Below are positions 28,138-36,972 of a stretch of 36,972 nucleotides of DNA, one piece after another (position 1 is the stretch's first letter; each line of letters starts with the position of its first letter). The position numbers were made by a program, and so were the translations under genes. The notes below the pieces were generated by a model. That model did no database searches and was not told the DNA's origin. It worked only from the letters and a program-made list of their open reading frames with translations. Source of the stretch: an uncultured Legionella sp. (GTDB lineage: Bacteria; Pseudomonadota; Gammaproteobacteria; Legionellales; Legionellaceae); contig CAIRCS010000065.1 of assembly GCA_903877115.1 (NCBI GenBank), positions 1 through 36,972 of the forward strand, read 5' to 3'.

Positions 28138-29288
28138 ATGAATCTTTTAAGGAAGATTATTTTGTTCTCGAATCCTAAAATTACTAGGTCCAATGGTCAG
28201 TTGCAACAAAAACAAACTCTGAATATTGCAATGATTACATTTTGGAGTCAGTTTTCGGCGTATGGTTTGAATACCATTTTAATTCTATTTTTGACTAATT
28301 CGATGCTAGAGCATGGCCTAGGGTATACCCAGGCTCAAGCGTACACATTTATCGGAGTAAGTCAGGCAACAGGCTATTTGATGCCTATTTTAGGGGGCTA
28401 TATGGCGGACCAAGTTTTGGGTCTGCGACGTAGCATTCTATTGGGAAGCGTTTTGCTGGCTTTGGCCTATTTATTGATTATGTTGAGTGGGTTTAGCATT
28501 ACCAGCTATGGCGATACACTCTTTCTCATGGCTTATGCCATGACCCCTGCAGTGGGTTCGTTATTGATGGGTACGACGTCAGCAATGGTGTCGCATATTT
28601 ATCAGGATGAAGAAGTCAAAGCAAAATCAGCCATGACTTATTATTATATGGCGATTAATATTGGCGCTTTGTTAGCAACTTTGATAGCGCCATCTCTCTT
28701 AGAGAGTCGCTATGGACCTTTGTCCGTATTGGCACTCTCATTTGTGGGAAAAGCCATTGCTGCCATGAATTTTTCCGTTAAATATTCGTTATATGACAAT
28801 GTGATATGGGGTAAGGATTTGCAACGCTTGCGCAAATGGCCGGTTATTCAGACGATCTTATTGCATCAGGCACTATATTGGCCAGTATTGCGCTGTTGCT
28901 GCTCGGATGTGCGCCTGCAAGTTCAGCGGGGATGGTCAATGCTGGCTACATTGCTAGTACCTATGTATTGATCACCTTGGCTGAGCTATGGGTAAGTGCC
29001 ATTGGTTTGAGTATGATAGGTTTGTATTGTGACAAAAAAATGTTGGGTTTTGCGATGGGTGCTTGGTATTTGGCTTCCTCATTATCTAATTTATGCTCTG
29101 GGCACATTGCACGTTGGGTCGCATTGCCGACTAATGATATCCCTGCTCTTCTGAGTTTGCGCATCTACCAAACGTATTATTGGAATTTGGGACTGGTGGT
29201 ATTTGGTCTGGGATGTTTCATGGTGATCAATGCTTATGGGTTGCGACGTAGGTTACAGCGACGTGGCTTGAGTTTGGTGCGAAATTGA
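28138..29288 (+). pseudogene. POT/PTR2-family transporter, disrupted
   Basis: ORF 28030-28971 matches the N-terminal POT half (MADQVLGLRRSILLGSVLLALAYLLIMLSG); ORF 28836-29288 resembles the C-terminal part (ELWVSAIGLSMIGLYCDKKMLGFAMGAWYLASSLSN) in another frame. Confidence 0.75.
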
Positions 29289-29378
29289 TGAGTATATTTG
29301 TGCACAAATTGTGTTATAATGTGCTTTTTAAAGCGTTTGCTATTTACAAATAAATCTATTGGTTCACATAGGGATCAC

Positions 29379-30680
29379 ATGGTAAAGAAAATAGGCTTTT
29401 GGTCGGTGCTGGCAATTGTGATGGGCAGTCAAATTGGCTCTGGGGTATTTATGTTACCTGCGAGTCTGGCGCCTTATGGCAAATATAGTATTCTCGGCTG
29501 GCTTGTCTCAGGCTTGGGTGCTATTTGTTTGGCTTTGGTATTTGCTGGATTGTGTCAGCGTTTGCCTAGAACTGGCGGTCCGCATGCTTATGTGAAGGAA
29601 ATGTTTGGATTGACGCCAGGATTTTTTACGGGTTGGACGTATTGGGTTATTTCTTGGGTGAGTACAACGGCAGTGATTATTGCCAGTATTAGTTATCTTA
29701 GTCCGTTCCTGGGAGCGCAACCACCTTGGGTCTATTTGGTATTAGAGATTCTGTTATTGTTGTCTATTACCGTCTTGAATTTGAAAGGCATCCACGCCGC
29801 AGGTGATGTGGAGTTCATTTTATCGGTATTAAAGGTGATTCCGTTGTTTTTATTACCTTTGGTGGCGATGTGGTACTTTAAAAGCGATAATTTCACTTTG
29901 TTGCCGGAGATACAGGCGTTGCCCTTGTCGTCAAAATTATCGCAAGTTGTGTTATTGACCTTGTGGGGATTCATTGGCTTAGAAACGGCCACCACGCCAG
30001 CGGGTTCTATCGATAATCCTGGTAAAACCATTCCGCGGGCGATTGTCGTGGGTACTTTGTGTACGGCATTGCTCTATTTAATGAGTAATATTGGGATCAT
30101 GGGATTGGTACCTGGCGAGATTCTCGCGCATGCCAAAGCACCTTATGTGGTTGCGACGCATTATTTATTTGGCGGGAATTGGCATTATTTGATAGCGATC
30201 ATCGCATCGATCGTATGTGTGGGCACGTTGAATGCTTGGATGCTTGCCAGCGGACAGATTGTGCTGGGTTTGGCAGAAGACCAATTGATGCCAGCAAGTT
30301 TTGCGAAAAAAAATGCGGCGAATGCTCCGGCATTAGGTTTGGTGGTGAGTTCAATAGGTATTTTGCCTATGTTATTTTTAACCATGAATGTCAATATTGC
30401 TCAGCAAATTACGGCCATTATTGATTTTTCTGTCGTGGCATTTTTGTTTGTGTATCTGATGTGTGTTTTGGCATTTATCAAAATACTGCTAAGCGAAAAA
30501 TCTGCTTGGTATCATTGGTTGTATAGCATGGGTGCCTTGTTATTTTGCGTCTGGGTCATTTCGCAAACGTCGTTGTTAACCTTGGGTATTTCATCTCTCT
30601 TTATTCTAAGTGGACTGCCAGTGTACTGGTTTTGGTACCGGAAGCAATTGCGTGCTATGCCATTAGGTTTGGAGTGTTAA
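29379..30680 (+). CDS. APC-superfamily amino acid permease
   Basis: MVKKIGFWSVLAIVMGSQIGSGVFMLPASLAPYG; about 12 hydrophobic segments. Start chosen at the internal Met. Confidence 0.9.
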   Translation: MVKKIGFWSVLAIVMGSQIGSGVFMLPASLAPYGKYSILGWLVSGLGAICLALVFAGLCQRLPRTGGPHAYVKEMFGLTPGFFTGWTYWVISWVSTTAVIIASISYLSPFLGAQPPWVYLVLEILLLLSITVLNLKGIHAAGDVEFILSVLKVIPLFLLPLVAMWYFKSDNFTLLPEIQALPLSSKLSQVVLLTLWGFIGLETATTPAGSIDNPGKTIPRAIVVGTLCTALLYLMSNIGIMGLVPGEILAHAKAPYVVATHYLFGGNWHYLIAIIASIVCVGTLNAWMLASGQIVLGLAEDQLMPASFAKKNAANAPALGLVVSSIGILPMLFLTMNVNIAQQITAIIDFSVVAFLFVYLMCVLAFIKILLSEKSAWYHWLYSMGALLFCVWVISQTSLLTLGISSLFILSGLPVYWFWYRKQLRAMPLGLEC

Positions 30681-31115
30681 CAATTTTTGATATACCTCAG
30701 AGACATGGCCATCTACTTTGACCTTGCGCCACTCATGACGTACGACTCCGTGTGGATCGATCAAAAAGGTACTGCGTTCGATGCCACGATGTGACTTACC
30801 ATACAACATTTTATTTTTGATGACGTCAAAATGTTGGCACAATACTTCGTCTGAATCGCTGAGCAAGGGAAAGGGAAATTGCTCTTTTTGTTTGAAGCGT
30901 TCATGACAGGTAATATTGTCACGTGATACGCCGATGATTTCAGTGTTTAAATTCTTGAAATTAGGATAGGCATCGCGAAAATCTTGACCTTCTCGCGTGC
31001 AGCCTGGCGTGGCATCTTTGGGATAAAAATAGAGTACCAACCACTGTCCATGATAGTCGGTTAACGCCATCATTTGCTGCCCAGTTATCGCGTATTTGCC
31101 TGAAGGTACGTTCAT
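30663..31115 (-). CDS. bcp: peroxiredoxin, Bcp/PrxQ type
   Basis: LYFYPKDATPGCTREGQDFRDAYPNFKNLNTEIIGVSRD. Confidence 0.93.
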   Translation of the reverse strand: MNVPSGKYAITGQQMMALTDYHGQWLVLYFYPKDATPGCTREGQDFRDAYPNFKNLNTEIIGVSRDNITCHERFKQKEQFPFPLLSDSDEVLCQHFDVIKNKMLYGKSHRGIERSTFLIDPHGVVRHEWRKVKVDGHVSEVYQKLLTLQT

Positions 31116-31321
31116 CTTTATGTCTTTCCATGTTAGAATATGCGTTTCACGTTATGTTCGACTTTCTCCTTTTAGTGCCTACGTGCTGGCGGATTGTTAA
31201 AGGTCGAGCATTGCGTTCTTTCTTGTCTGGAATAATATAGGATCCTAGCAAGGATGTCTCTACAACATCTTGTTAGTTATCCTCAATCTTTGGTCCGATA
31301 AAACGTGGGTTATAGGGTGTC

Positions 31322-32341
31322 ATGAATTTACAGAAATCTGATTTTTATTTTGATCTGCCTCAGTCACTTATTGCGCAAGCGCCTTTGCCGCAACGTGCTG
31401 ATTCTAGAATGCTGGTGTATCAACGTAGCAATCAAAGCCATACACATCAAAGTTTTCGTGATTTACCGGACTATTTGGAACCAGGCGATTTATTGGTTTT
31501 CAATGACTCTAAAGTAATTCCAGCTAGAATGTTTGGTCACAAGGCGAGTGGTGGGAAAGTCGAGGTTTTTGTAGAACGGCTGATTTCCGATTATGAATGT
31601 TGGGCGCATATACGGGCTAGCAAAGCGCCGCGTTCTGGCACGATGATTCATCTGACACCAGAGTGGTCGTTAGAGGTTGTTGAAAAAAGTCATGATTTGT
31701 ATTTATGCCGTGCAGCCAGTGAATTAGAGCCTATCTTAGAAGAAATCGGTCATATTCCGTTGCCGTTGTACATCAATCGGCCTGATGATCAGGCAGACAA
31801 ACAGCGCTATCAGACCATCTATGCCAAATATAAAGGCTCCGTTGCGGCGCCAACGGCGGGTTTGCATTTTGATGACGCCATGTTTGAACGTTTGGCAGAG
31901 AAAGGCGTCCGTGTGGCGTACACCACTTTGCATGTCGGAGCAGGTACTTTTCAGCCAGTACGGTGTGAAAATCTGAATGATCATACCATGCATGCAGAAT
32001 GGTTGACGATTAGTCCAGAATTGTGTGCAGCGGTTGCTGAGACCAAAGCCGCTGGCAAACGCGTGATTGCAGTGGGGACGACTTCGTTACGCAGTTTAGA
32101 GTCTGCTGCGGTCAACGGTCATTTAGAGCCTTGCCACCGTGAGACCAGTATCTTTATTCAACCTGGATATCATTTCCAAATCTGTGATGGGTTGATCACC
32201 AATTTTCATTTACCTGAGTCGACTTTGTTAATGTTGGTGGCGGCCTTGATTGGTTATGAACAAGTGATGGCACTGTATCAAATTGCTATTCTTGAACAAT
32301 ACCGATTTTTTTCTTATGGAGATGTGAGTCTCTTATTATGA
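31322..32341 (+). CDS. queA: S-adenosylmethionine:tRNA ribosyltransferase-isomerase
   Basis: 339 aa; SDFYFDLPQSLIAQAPLPQRADSRML, GSVAAPTAGLHFD, FHLPESTLLMLVAALIGYE. Confidence 0.97.
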   Translation: MNLQKSDFYFDLPQSLIAQAPLPQRADSRMLVYQRSNQSHTHQSFRDLPDYLEPGDLLVFNDSKVIPARMFGHKASGGKVEVFVERLISDYECWAHIRASKAPRSGTMIHLTPEWSLEVVEKSHDLYLCRAASELEPILEEIGHIPLPLYINRPDDQADKQRYQTIYAKYKGSVAAPTAGLHFDDAMFERLAEKGVRVAYTTLHVGAGTFQPVRCENLNDHTMHAEWLTISPELCAAVAETKAAGKRVIAVGTTSLRSLESAAVNGHLEPCHRETSIFIQPGYHFQICDGLITNFHLPESTLLMLVAALIGYEQVMALYQIAILEQYRFFSYGDVSLLL

Positions 32342-33033
32342 CAATCCAATATGTCCCTTATGTGACAACCCCAGCGGGCGCTTGTTTGACCCAGACGAAT
32401 TGGCACGAGCTTGGCATCCATTATGCTTTGTGTGGCTTAGCGCATATGGTGATCAAACCCGGCTTAGCATTTTGGCAACAAGGCATGGATTTGAAAACCT
32501 ACTTGGCATGGGATGGATGCGTGATCCTAGATGCTCGAGAGTTCAGTTTGAATGGGCGGGAAGAATTTGTCGTCCAATCCCCTTATGATGGTTCTCGCAT
32601 TGTGTTGAGTTTGGCGCAATTTTGGGAGTTGGTGCACCAATTAAAGCCGCAATCCATGGAAACTGAGTCGGTTGTAAAGGAGCAGTCGGCTCTGTTGTCA
32701 ACGATGCAATCTTTGGGTTACCAACCCTCAGATGGTTTATTGTTTACACACGATGGGCATACACTTTATGCTTCAGATCGTCCTGCTCAAGATGCGTTGC
32801 AGGGTAGGGTGTATCAGTCTGATGGATTATTATCACTCCAAGATCCTTTATATGCTCTGGATTTTCAATGGTTAGAAGCGCATTGCGCTTGCCCGACTTG
32901 CCAGCAAGGATTTACCCGCGCATATTTACACTATTTGTTGCAGAGTACACCGTTGTTGTGTCAAAGATTATTGATGATGCATAACGTGTTTTGGATTAGG
33001 AAATATTTAAATAGCGGTGTCATCACACCCTAG
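32338..33033 (+). CDS. TGT-like protein lacking the catalytic core
   Basis: N-terminal segment alignable to TGT (MVIKPGLAFWQQGMDLKTYLAWDGCVILDAREFS...YDGSRIVLS) and C-terminal zinc motif HCACPTCQQGFTRAYLHYLLQSTPLLCQRLLMMHN; middle region missing; ATGA overlap with queA. Confidence 0.85.
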   Translation: MTIQYVPYVTTPAGACLTQTNWHELGIHYALCGLAHMVIKPGLAFWQQGMDLKTYLAWDGCVILDAREFSLNGREEFVVQSPYDGSRIVLSLAQFWELVHQLKPQSMETESVVKEQSALLSTMQSLGYQPSDGLLFTHDGHTLYASDRPAQDALQGRVYQSDGLLSLQDPLYALDFQWLEAHCACPTCQQGFTRAYLHYLLQSTPLLCQRLLMMHNVFWIRKYLNSGVITP

Positions 33034-33155
33034 GCTATGCTCGTAACGACGCTATTTTGAAAATTGCACCGTACAAAGAGAAAATCATTTACGCTGATGA
33101 TAAATATCGCTATGATGTCTCAACCTTAGCCTTAATCAATAGTTTTGGAGAATAG

Positions 33156-33506
33156 ATGAGTTTTTTATTGAGTGATGCATTTGCTGCAATGGACTTGACA
33201 ACTGGCGTAGCCGGGGGATCTCGTACAGATGGGTCGTTTTCGTTGCTGATGATTGTTGGAATTTTCGTTTTATTTTACTTTATGATGATTCGTCCTCAGA
33301 ATAAACGTGCAAAACAGCATAAAGAATTGATTACTAAATTACAGAAGGGTGATGAAGTTGTGCTCACTTCTGGGATATTGGCGAAAGTAGAAAAATTGGT
33401 TAACGAAACACACATTAGAGCCACCGTGAATAGCAACGTGGAAATTTTGGTGCTACGTGATGCAGTGGCATCTGTGTTACCGAAGGGAACGTTGAGTTCT
33501 TTGTAA
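33156..33506 (+). CDS. yajC: preprotein translocase subunit YajC
   Basis: FVLFYFMMIRPQNKRAKQHKELITKLQKGDEVVLTSGILAKV. Confidence 0.96.
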   Translation: MSFLLSDAFAAMDLTTGVAGGSRTDGSFSLLMIVGIFVLFYFMMIRPQNKRAKQHKELITKLQKGDEVVLTSGILAKVEKLVNETHIRATVNSNVEILVLRDAVASVLPKGTLSSL

Positions 33507-33513
33507 AACCCTA

Positions 33514-33673
33514 GGGCGTGTCATCAATTAGTTTTTCGAAGCGAAAATTGAGATAATTTGCTCAAATTTTAACTTGAATGAGGCGAATAGCCAGCTCTAT
33601 TTAACGAATTCAAGCTGAAATTTGAGCAAATTAGCTCGGTTTGCACCCGAAAATACTAATTGATGACACGCCC
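33514..33673. mobile_element. 160-bp MITE-like element between yajC and secD
   Basis: TIRs GGGCGTGTCATCAATTAGT / ACTAATTGATGACACGCCC with TA on both sides; internal inverted repeat TTTGCTCAAATT...AATTTGAGCAAA. Confidence 0.9.
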
Positions 33674-33725
33674 TAATGAAGCATACAATTCATTTTTGAG
33701 TTTCTGTAAGCGAGTACAATAAAAA

Positions 33726-35582
33726 ATGCAAAATCGATATCCGCTGTGGAAAAATGTATTATTAATCGTTTTGGCTGTTTTGGCTATTATTTATTCAATA
33801 CCTAATCTATATAGTGAGGATCCGGTAGTTCAAATTTCCTCCGATACGGATATGGATGCGCATGTTATTTTAAAGCAAACTCAAACTATTTTGGATCAAG
33901 CTCAGATTCCTTATCGTGCGGTTCGCATTCATGGCGATGGTGTTGAAGTACGGTTTACGTCGACTGATTTGCAATTGCAAGGACGAGACCTGATTAAAAA
34001 TGGGTTGGGTACCAATTATATCGTTGCATTGACTTTGGCACCTTCTACACCTAAATGGTTGTCCAGCATTTATGCGGAACCGATGAAGCAGGGTTTGGAT
34101 TTGCGCGGTGGGGTACATTTTCTTTTAGAAGTGGATATCGATAGCGTGTTGAATCGGCGCTATGAAGGGCTCTTGAAGTCGATTGGCCAAGATTTGCGGG
34201 AATTGGGAATTCGCTACGCGGGTATACGCTATTTTCCACATCAAGGCATAGAAATTCGTATGCGTTCGGCAGAGCAATTAACGCAAGCTTTAAGCGAGTT
34301 AAAAACCAAATATGTCAATATGACCTTCAAACCAGCTAAGAATAAGCAAGCGATTATTGCTAGTTTATCCGGCAGTGAACGGCATAGTACTCGTCAAGCA
34401 ACGATCGATCAAACGATGGGTATTTTGCGTAATCGTGTGAATGAACTAGGTGTTGGTGAGGCAATTGTCGTGCAACAGGGAGCCACTCGTATTGGAGTTG
34501 ATTTGCCCGGTATTCAAGACGCTGCACGTGCGAAGCAAATTTTAGGCGGTACTGCAACTTTACAATTTTATATGGTCGACCAGGATCATGATCCGGTAGT
34601 GGCTGCTAAAACTGGTGCGATTCCACCCAATTCCAAATTGTTGTACCGAAAAGCCAATCCTACTTTATTAAAACGCCAAATTGTTTTAAGTGGAGATTCT
34701 ATCACGTCGGCTTCCTCTAGTTTCGATCCTCAAACAGCTTCACATGCGGTATCGGTGCAATTGGGTGGTGGAGGCGAGTCATTTTTTAACAAAATTACCC
34801 GCGAAAATATTGGCAAAATGATGGCTATTGTTTTTGTAGAATCTAAAACCTCAGATCGTTTGGTCAATGGGGTGCAAGAACATAAAACGGTACGCGATGA
34901 ACGCATTATTTCGATTGCAGTGATTAATTCGGCTTTGGGTAATAATTTCCAGATTACTGGCTTATCGGATGGTAAAGAAGCCAGCAATTTGGCGTTACTA
35001 TTACGTGCCGGTGCCTTACCAGCAGCTATTTATCCTGTAGAAGAACGTACTGTTGGGCCTACTTTGGGTAAAGAAAATATCAAACGCGGTTTGATTTCCT
35101 TGGAAGTAGGGCTGGGATTGATTTTGATTTTGATGTTGGTCTACTACCGTTTATTTGGCTTGGTTGCGGATCTGGCCTTACTGCTTAATCTGATGTTTTT
35201 ATGTGCTTTATTATCGATGCTGGGTGCCACATTAACCCTCCCAGGGATTGCCGGAATTGTGCTGACCGTAGGGATGGCCGTTGATGCGAATGTATTGATC
35301 AATGAGCGGATTCGTGAAGAATTACGCAATGGTTTGTCGCCGCAAGCGGCCATTTATGCAGGTTATGAGCGCGCGTTTTCGACCATTTTAGATGCGAATA
35401 TCACCACTTTAATTGTCGCGGTTGTACTGTTTTCAGTGGGAGCAGGTCCTGTACGTGGCTTTGCTGTCACTCTGTCGTTGGGCTTGCTAACGTCGATGTT
35501 AACCGGAATTACGTTTACCCGTGCCATGGTCAATATGATCTACGGGTATCGCACTGTGAAACATATATCAATTGGTATTTGA
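33726..35582 (+). CDS. secD: protein translocase subunit SecD
   Basis: 618 aa; QGLDLRGGVHFLLEVD, GVDLPGIQDAARAKQILGGTATLQFYMV, GMAVDANVLINERIREE. Confidence 0.97.
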   Translation: MQNRYPLWKNVLLIVLAVLAIIYSIPNLYSEDPVVQISSDTDMDAHVILKQTQTILDQAQIPYRAVRIHGDGVEVRFTSTDLQLQGRDLIKNGLGTNYIVALTLAPSTPKWLSSIYAEPMKQGLDLRGGVHFLLEVDIDSVLNRRYEGLLKSIGQDLRELGIRYAGIRYFPHQGIEIRMRSAEQLTQALSELKTKYVNMTFKPAKNKQAIIASLSGSERHSTRQATIDQTMGILRNRVNELGVGEAIVVQQGATRIGVDLPGIQDAARAKQILGGTATLQFYMVDQDHDPVVAAKTGAIPPNSKLLYRKANPTLLKRQIVLSGDSITSASSSFDPQTASHAVSVQLGGGGESFFNKITRENIGKMMAIVFVESKTSDRLVNGVQEHKTVRDERIISIAVINSALGNNFQITGLSDGKEASNLALLLRAGALPAAIYPVEERTVGPTLGKENIKRGLISLEVGLGLILILMLVYYRLFGLVADLALLLNLMFLCALLSMLGATLTLPGIAGIVLTVGMAVDANVLINERIREELRNGLSPQAAIYAGYERAFSTILDANITTLIVAVVLFSVGAGPVRGFAVTLSLGLLTSMLTGITFTRAMVNMIYGYRTVKHISIGI

Positions 35583-36511
35583 GCGAGGGTCTGATGGAGT
35601 TTTTTAATCCGAATTCAAAAATAGATTTTATGGGCGCGCGCAAATGGACCGCTCTACTTTCTGTTTTAATTTTCTTAGTATCGATTGCAGGTTTGGTCTC
35701 GAAAGGGTTGATTTGGGGCTTGGATTTTACCGGCGGAACGCAAGTACAAGTCTCATATCAGTCAGCGGCTGATATGACAGATATTCGAGCGCGTTTGTAT
35801 CAAGCGGGTTTTAAAGAAGCACAAGTTGTCAGTTATGGGACGTCTAAAGATGTTTTGATCAGCATCGCGCCCAGAGCGGATTCGAATCAAAATGTTTTGA
35901 TTGATCAAGTGATGAATGCCTTACCAGGCGCTGCGAAGCAACAAGTTGATTTTGTGGGACCGCAAGTCGGGCAAGAATTGGCAACCAAAGGTGCATTAGC
36001 CATTATTGTGTCGTTATTGGCAACCATGCTCTATATTGCTGTGCGGTTTGAATATCGTTTGGCATTTAGCTCGGCCATTGCCCTGATTCACGATCCGGTC
36101 TTAATTCTGGGTATATTTGCTTGGTTTGGAATTGAATTTGATTTAAAAGCGTTGGCTGGATTGCTAGCGGTGATTGGCTATTCATTGAATGATACCATTG
36201 TTGTGTTTGATCGTGTGCGTGAAAATTTTGTCAAAGTACGCCGCTGCACGCCCATCGAAATCATGAATATTTCTATCAATCAAACCTTATCTAGAACGAT
36301 TATGACTTCGGTTTTGACTTTGTTTGTCGTAGTTGCTTTATTTGTATATGGCGGCGAAACCATTCATGGGTTTTCATTAGCTTTGATCATTGGCATCGTG
36401 ATAGGAACCTATTCTTCGATTTACGTCGCAGGTGCCTTAGCCATCTCGATGGGATTGTCGAGCAAAGATTTTATCAGTACTAAGAAAAAAGTTTTGGACG
36501 ATAAGCCTTAA
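35579..36511 (+). CDS. secF: protein translocase subunit SecF
   Basis: 310 aa; GLIWGLDFTGGTQVQV, IGYSLNDTIVVFDRVRENF. Confidence 0.97.
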   Translation: MSEGLMEFFNPNSKIDFMGARKWTALLSVLIFLVSIAGLVSKGLIWGLDFTGGTQVQVSYQSAADMTDIRARLYQAGFKEAQVVSYGTSKDVLISIAPRADSNQNVLIDQVMNALPGAAKQQVDFVGPQVGQELATKGALAIIVSLLATMLYIAVRFEYRLAFSSAIALIHDPVLILGIFAWFGIEFDLKALAGLLAVIGYSLNDTIVVFDRVRENFVKVRRCTPIEIMNISINQTLSRTIMTSVLTLFVVVALFVYGGETIHGFSLALIIGIVIGTYSSIYVAGALAISMGLSSKDFISTKKKVLDDKP

Positions 36512-36590
36512 AAGCCCTTACTTTTTAACCTCATTATTATTGGCCCTCAATTCGCTCGTTCTGAGGTCTGAGTAACTCCCTTGTTTTTAA

Positions 36591-36664
36591 AAAGCTGTGA
36601 CTTATTTTGGCTTAATTGACTAGGTCACTGTTTCAACTTCTTTTTAACCGTGCCGTTGTTTGAT
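36591..36664 (+). repeat. imperfect direct repeat, copy 1
   Basis: AAGCTGTGACTTATTTTGGCTTAATTGACTAGGTCACTGTTTCAACTTCTTTTTAACCGTGCCGTTGTTTGAT. Confidence 0.8.
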
Positions 36665-36775
36665 GGCAGTGTTTCGGGGTCCTGTCACTCCGGTATCCCA
36701 GCGTGCTCGCAAGCTGCGCGCGCTAGGAGCCCTCCGGAGTGCCACCCCTCAATTAAGATCGATCTTCATTTTAAC

Positions 36776-36848
36776 AAACTGTGACTTATTTGGGTTTACC
36801 CGATTAGGTCACTGTTTCAACTTCTTTTCAACCGTGTCGTTGTTCGAT
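36776..36848 (+). repeat. imperfect direct repeat, copy 2
   Basis: AAACTGTGACTTATTTGGGTTTACCCGATTAGGTCACTGTTTCAACTTCTTTTCAACCGTGTCGTTGTTCGAT. Confidence 0.8.
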
Positions 36849-36972
36849 TTTATCAAAATCGACGGGGATTGGATTTTTTCTTCGCTAGTAAGACCTGATT
36901 TGCTCGTTGGTAAATCATCAGATATTACGCCAGAGCTGTTTGACAGTTTGCCTCATTTAACCAATTATGATG
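36834..36972 (+). CDS. possible 5' end of a gene running off the window
   Basis: Open frame from a GTG: VSLFDFIKIDGDWIFSSLVRPDLLVGKSSDITPELFDSLPHLTNYD; plausible coding composition, start uncertain. Confidence 0.35.
   Translation, partial: MSLFDFIKIDGDWIFSSLVRPDLLVGKSSDITPELFDSLPHLTNYD

Noticed and set aside
31241-31285. Hairpin upstream of queA (CAAGGATGT...ACATCTTG) as a preQ1-type riboswitch
   Set aside because: Weak imperfect stem only; no recognisable preQ1 aptamer features.

Overview
The window looks like a chromosomal segment of a host-associated gammaproteobacterium. Legionellales/Coxiellaceae-like is my inference from gene content; no search was run. Core genes present: parE, mrp/apbC, recQ, a three-gene valine-catabolism-type cluster (acyl-CoA dehydrogenase, enoyl-CoA hydratase, 3-hydroxyisobutyryl-CoA hydrolase), prfC, comEC, an M50 protease, an APC permease, a bcp-type peroxiredoxin, queA, yajC, secD and secF. 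Between them lie accessory genes: a VWA-membrane protein, a TPR protein, a Rab/Roc-like GTPase with a membrane tail, a GDA1/CD39 NTPDase, and several orphan ORFs. Several accessory genes carry single-frame disruptions (S1/P1 nuclease, PPP-family phosphatase, POT transporter, a small membrane ORF). The two most notable observations are (1) a 1,052-bp element at 4427-5478 with near-perfect 146-bp terminal inverted repeats, a decayed IS5-type transposase and a convergent DUF559 gene, flanked by TA and inserted inside the end of a second element whose MITE copy sits between yajC and secD; and (2) an intact 231-aa TGT-like protein coupled to queA that keeps the zinc motif but lacks the catalytic core. 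No tRNA, rRNA or CRISPR array was recognised.
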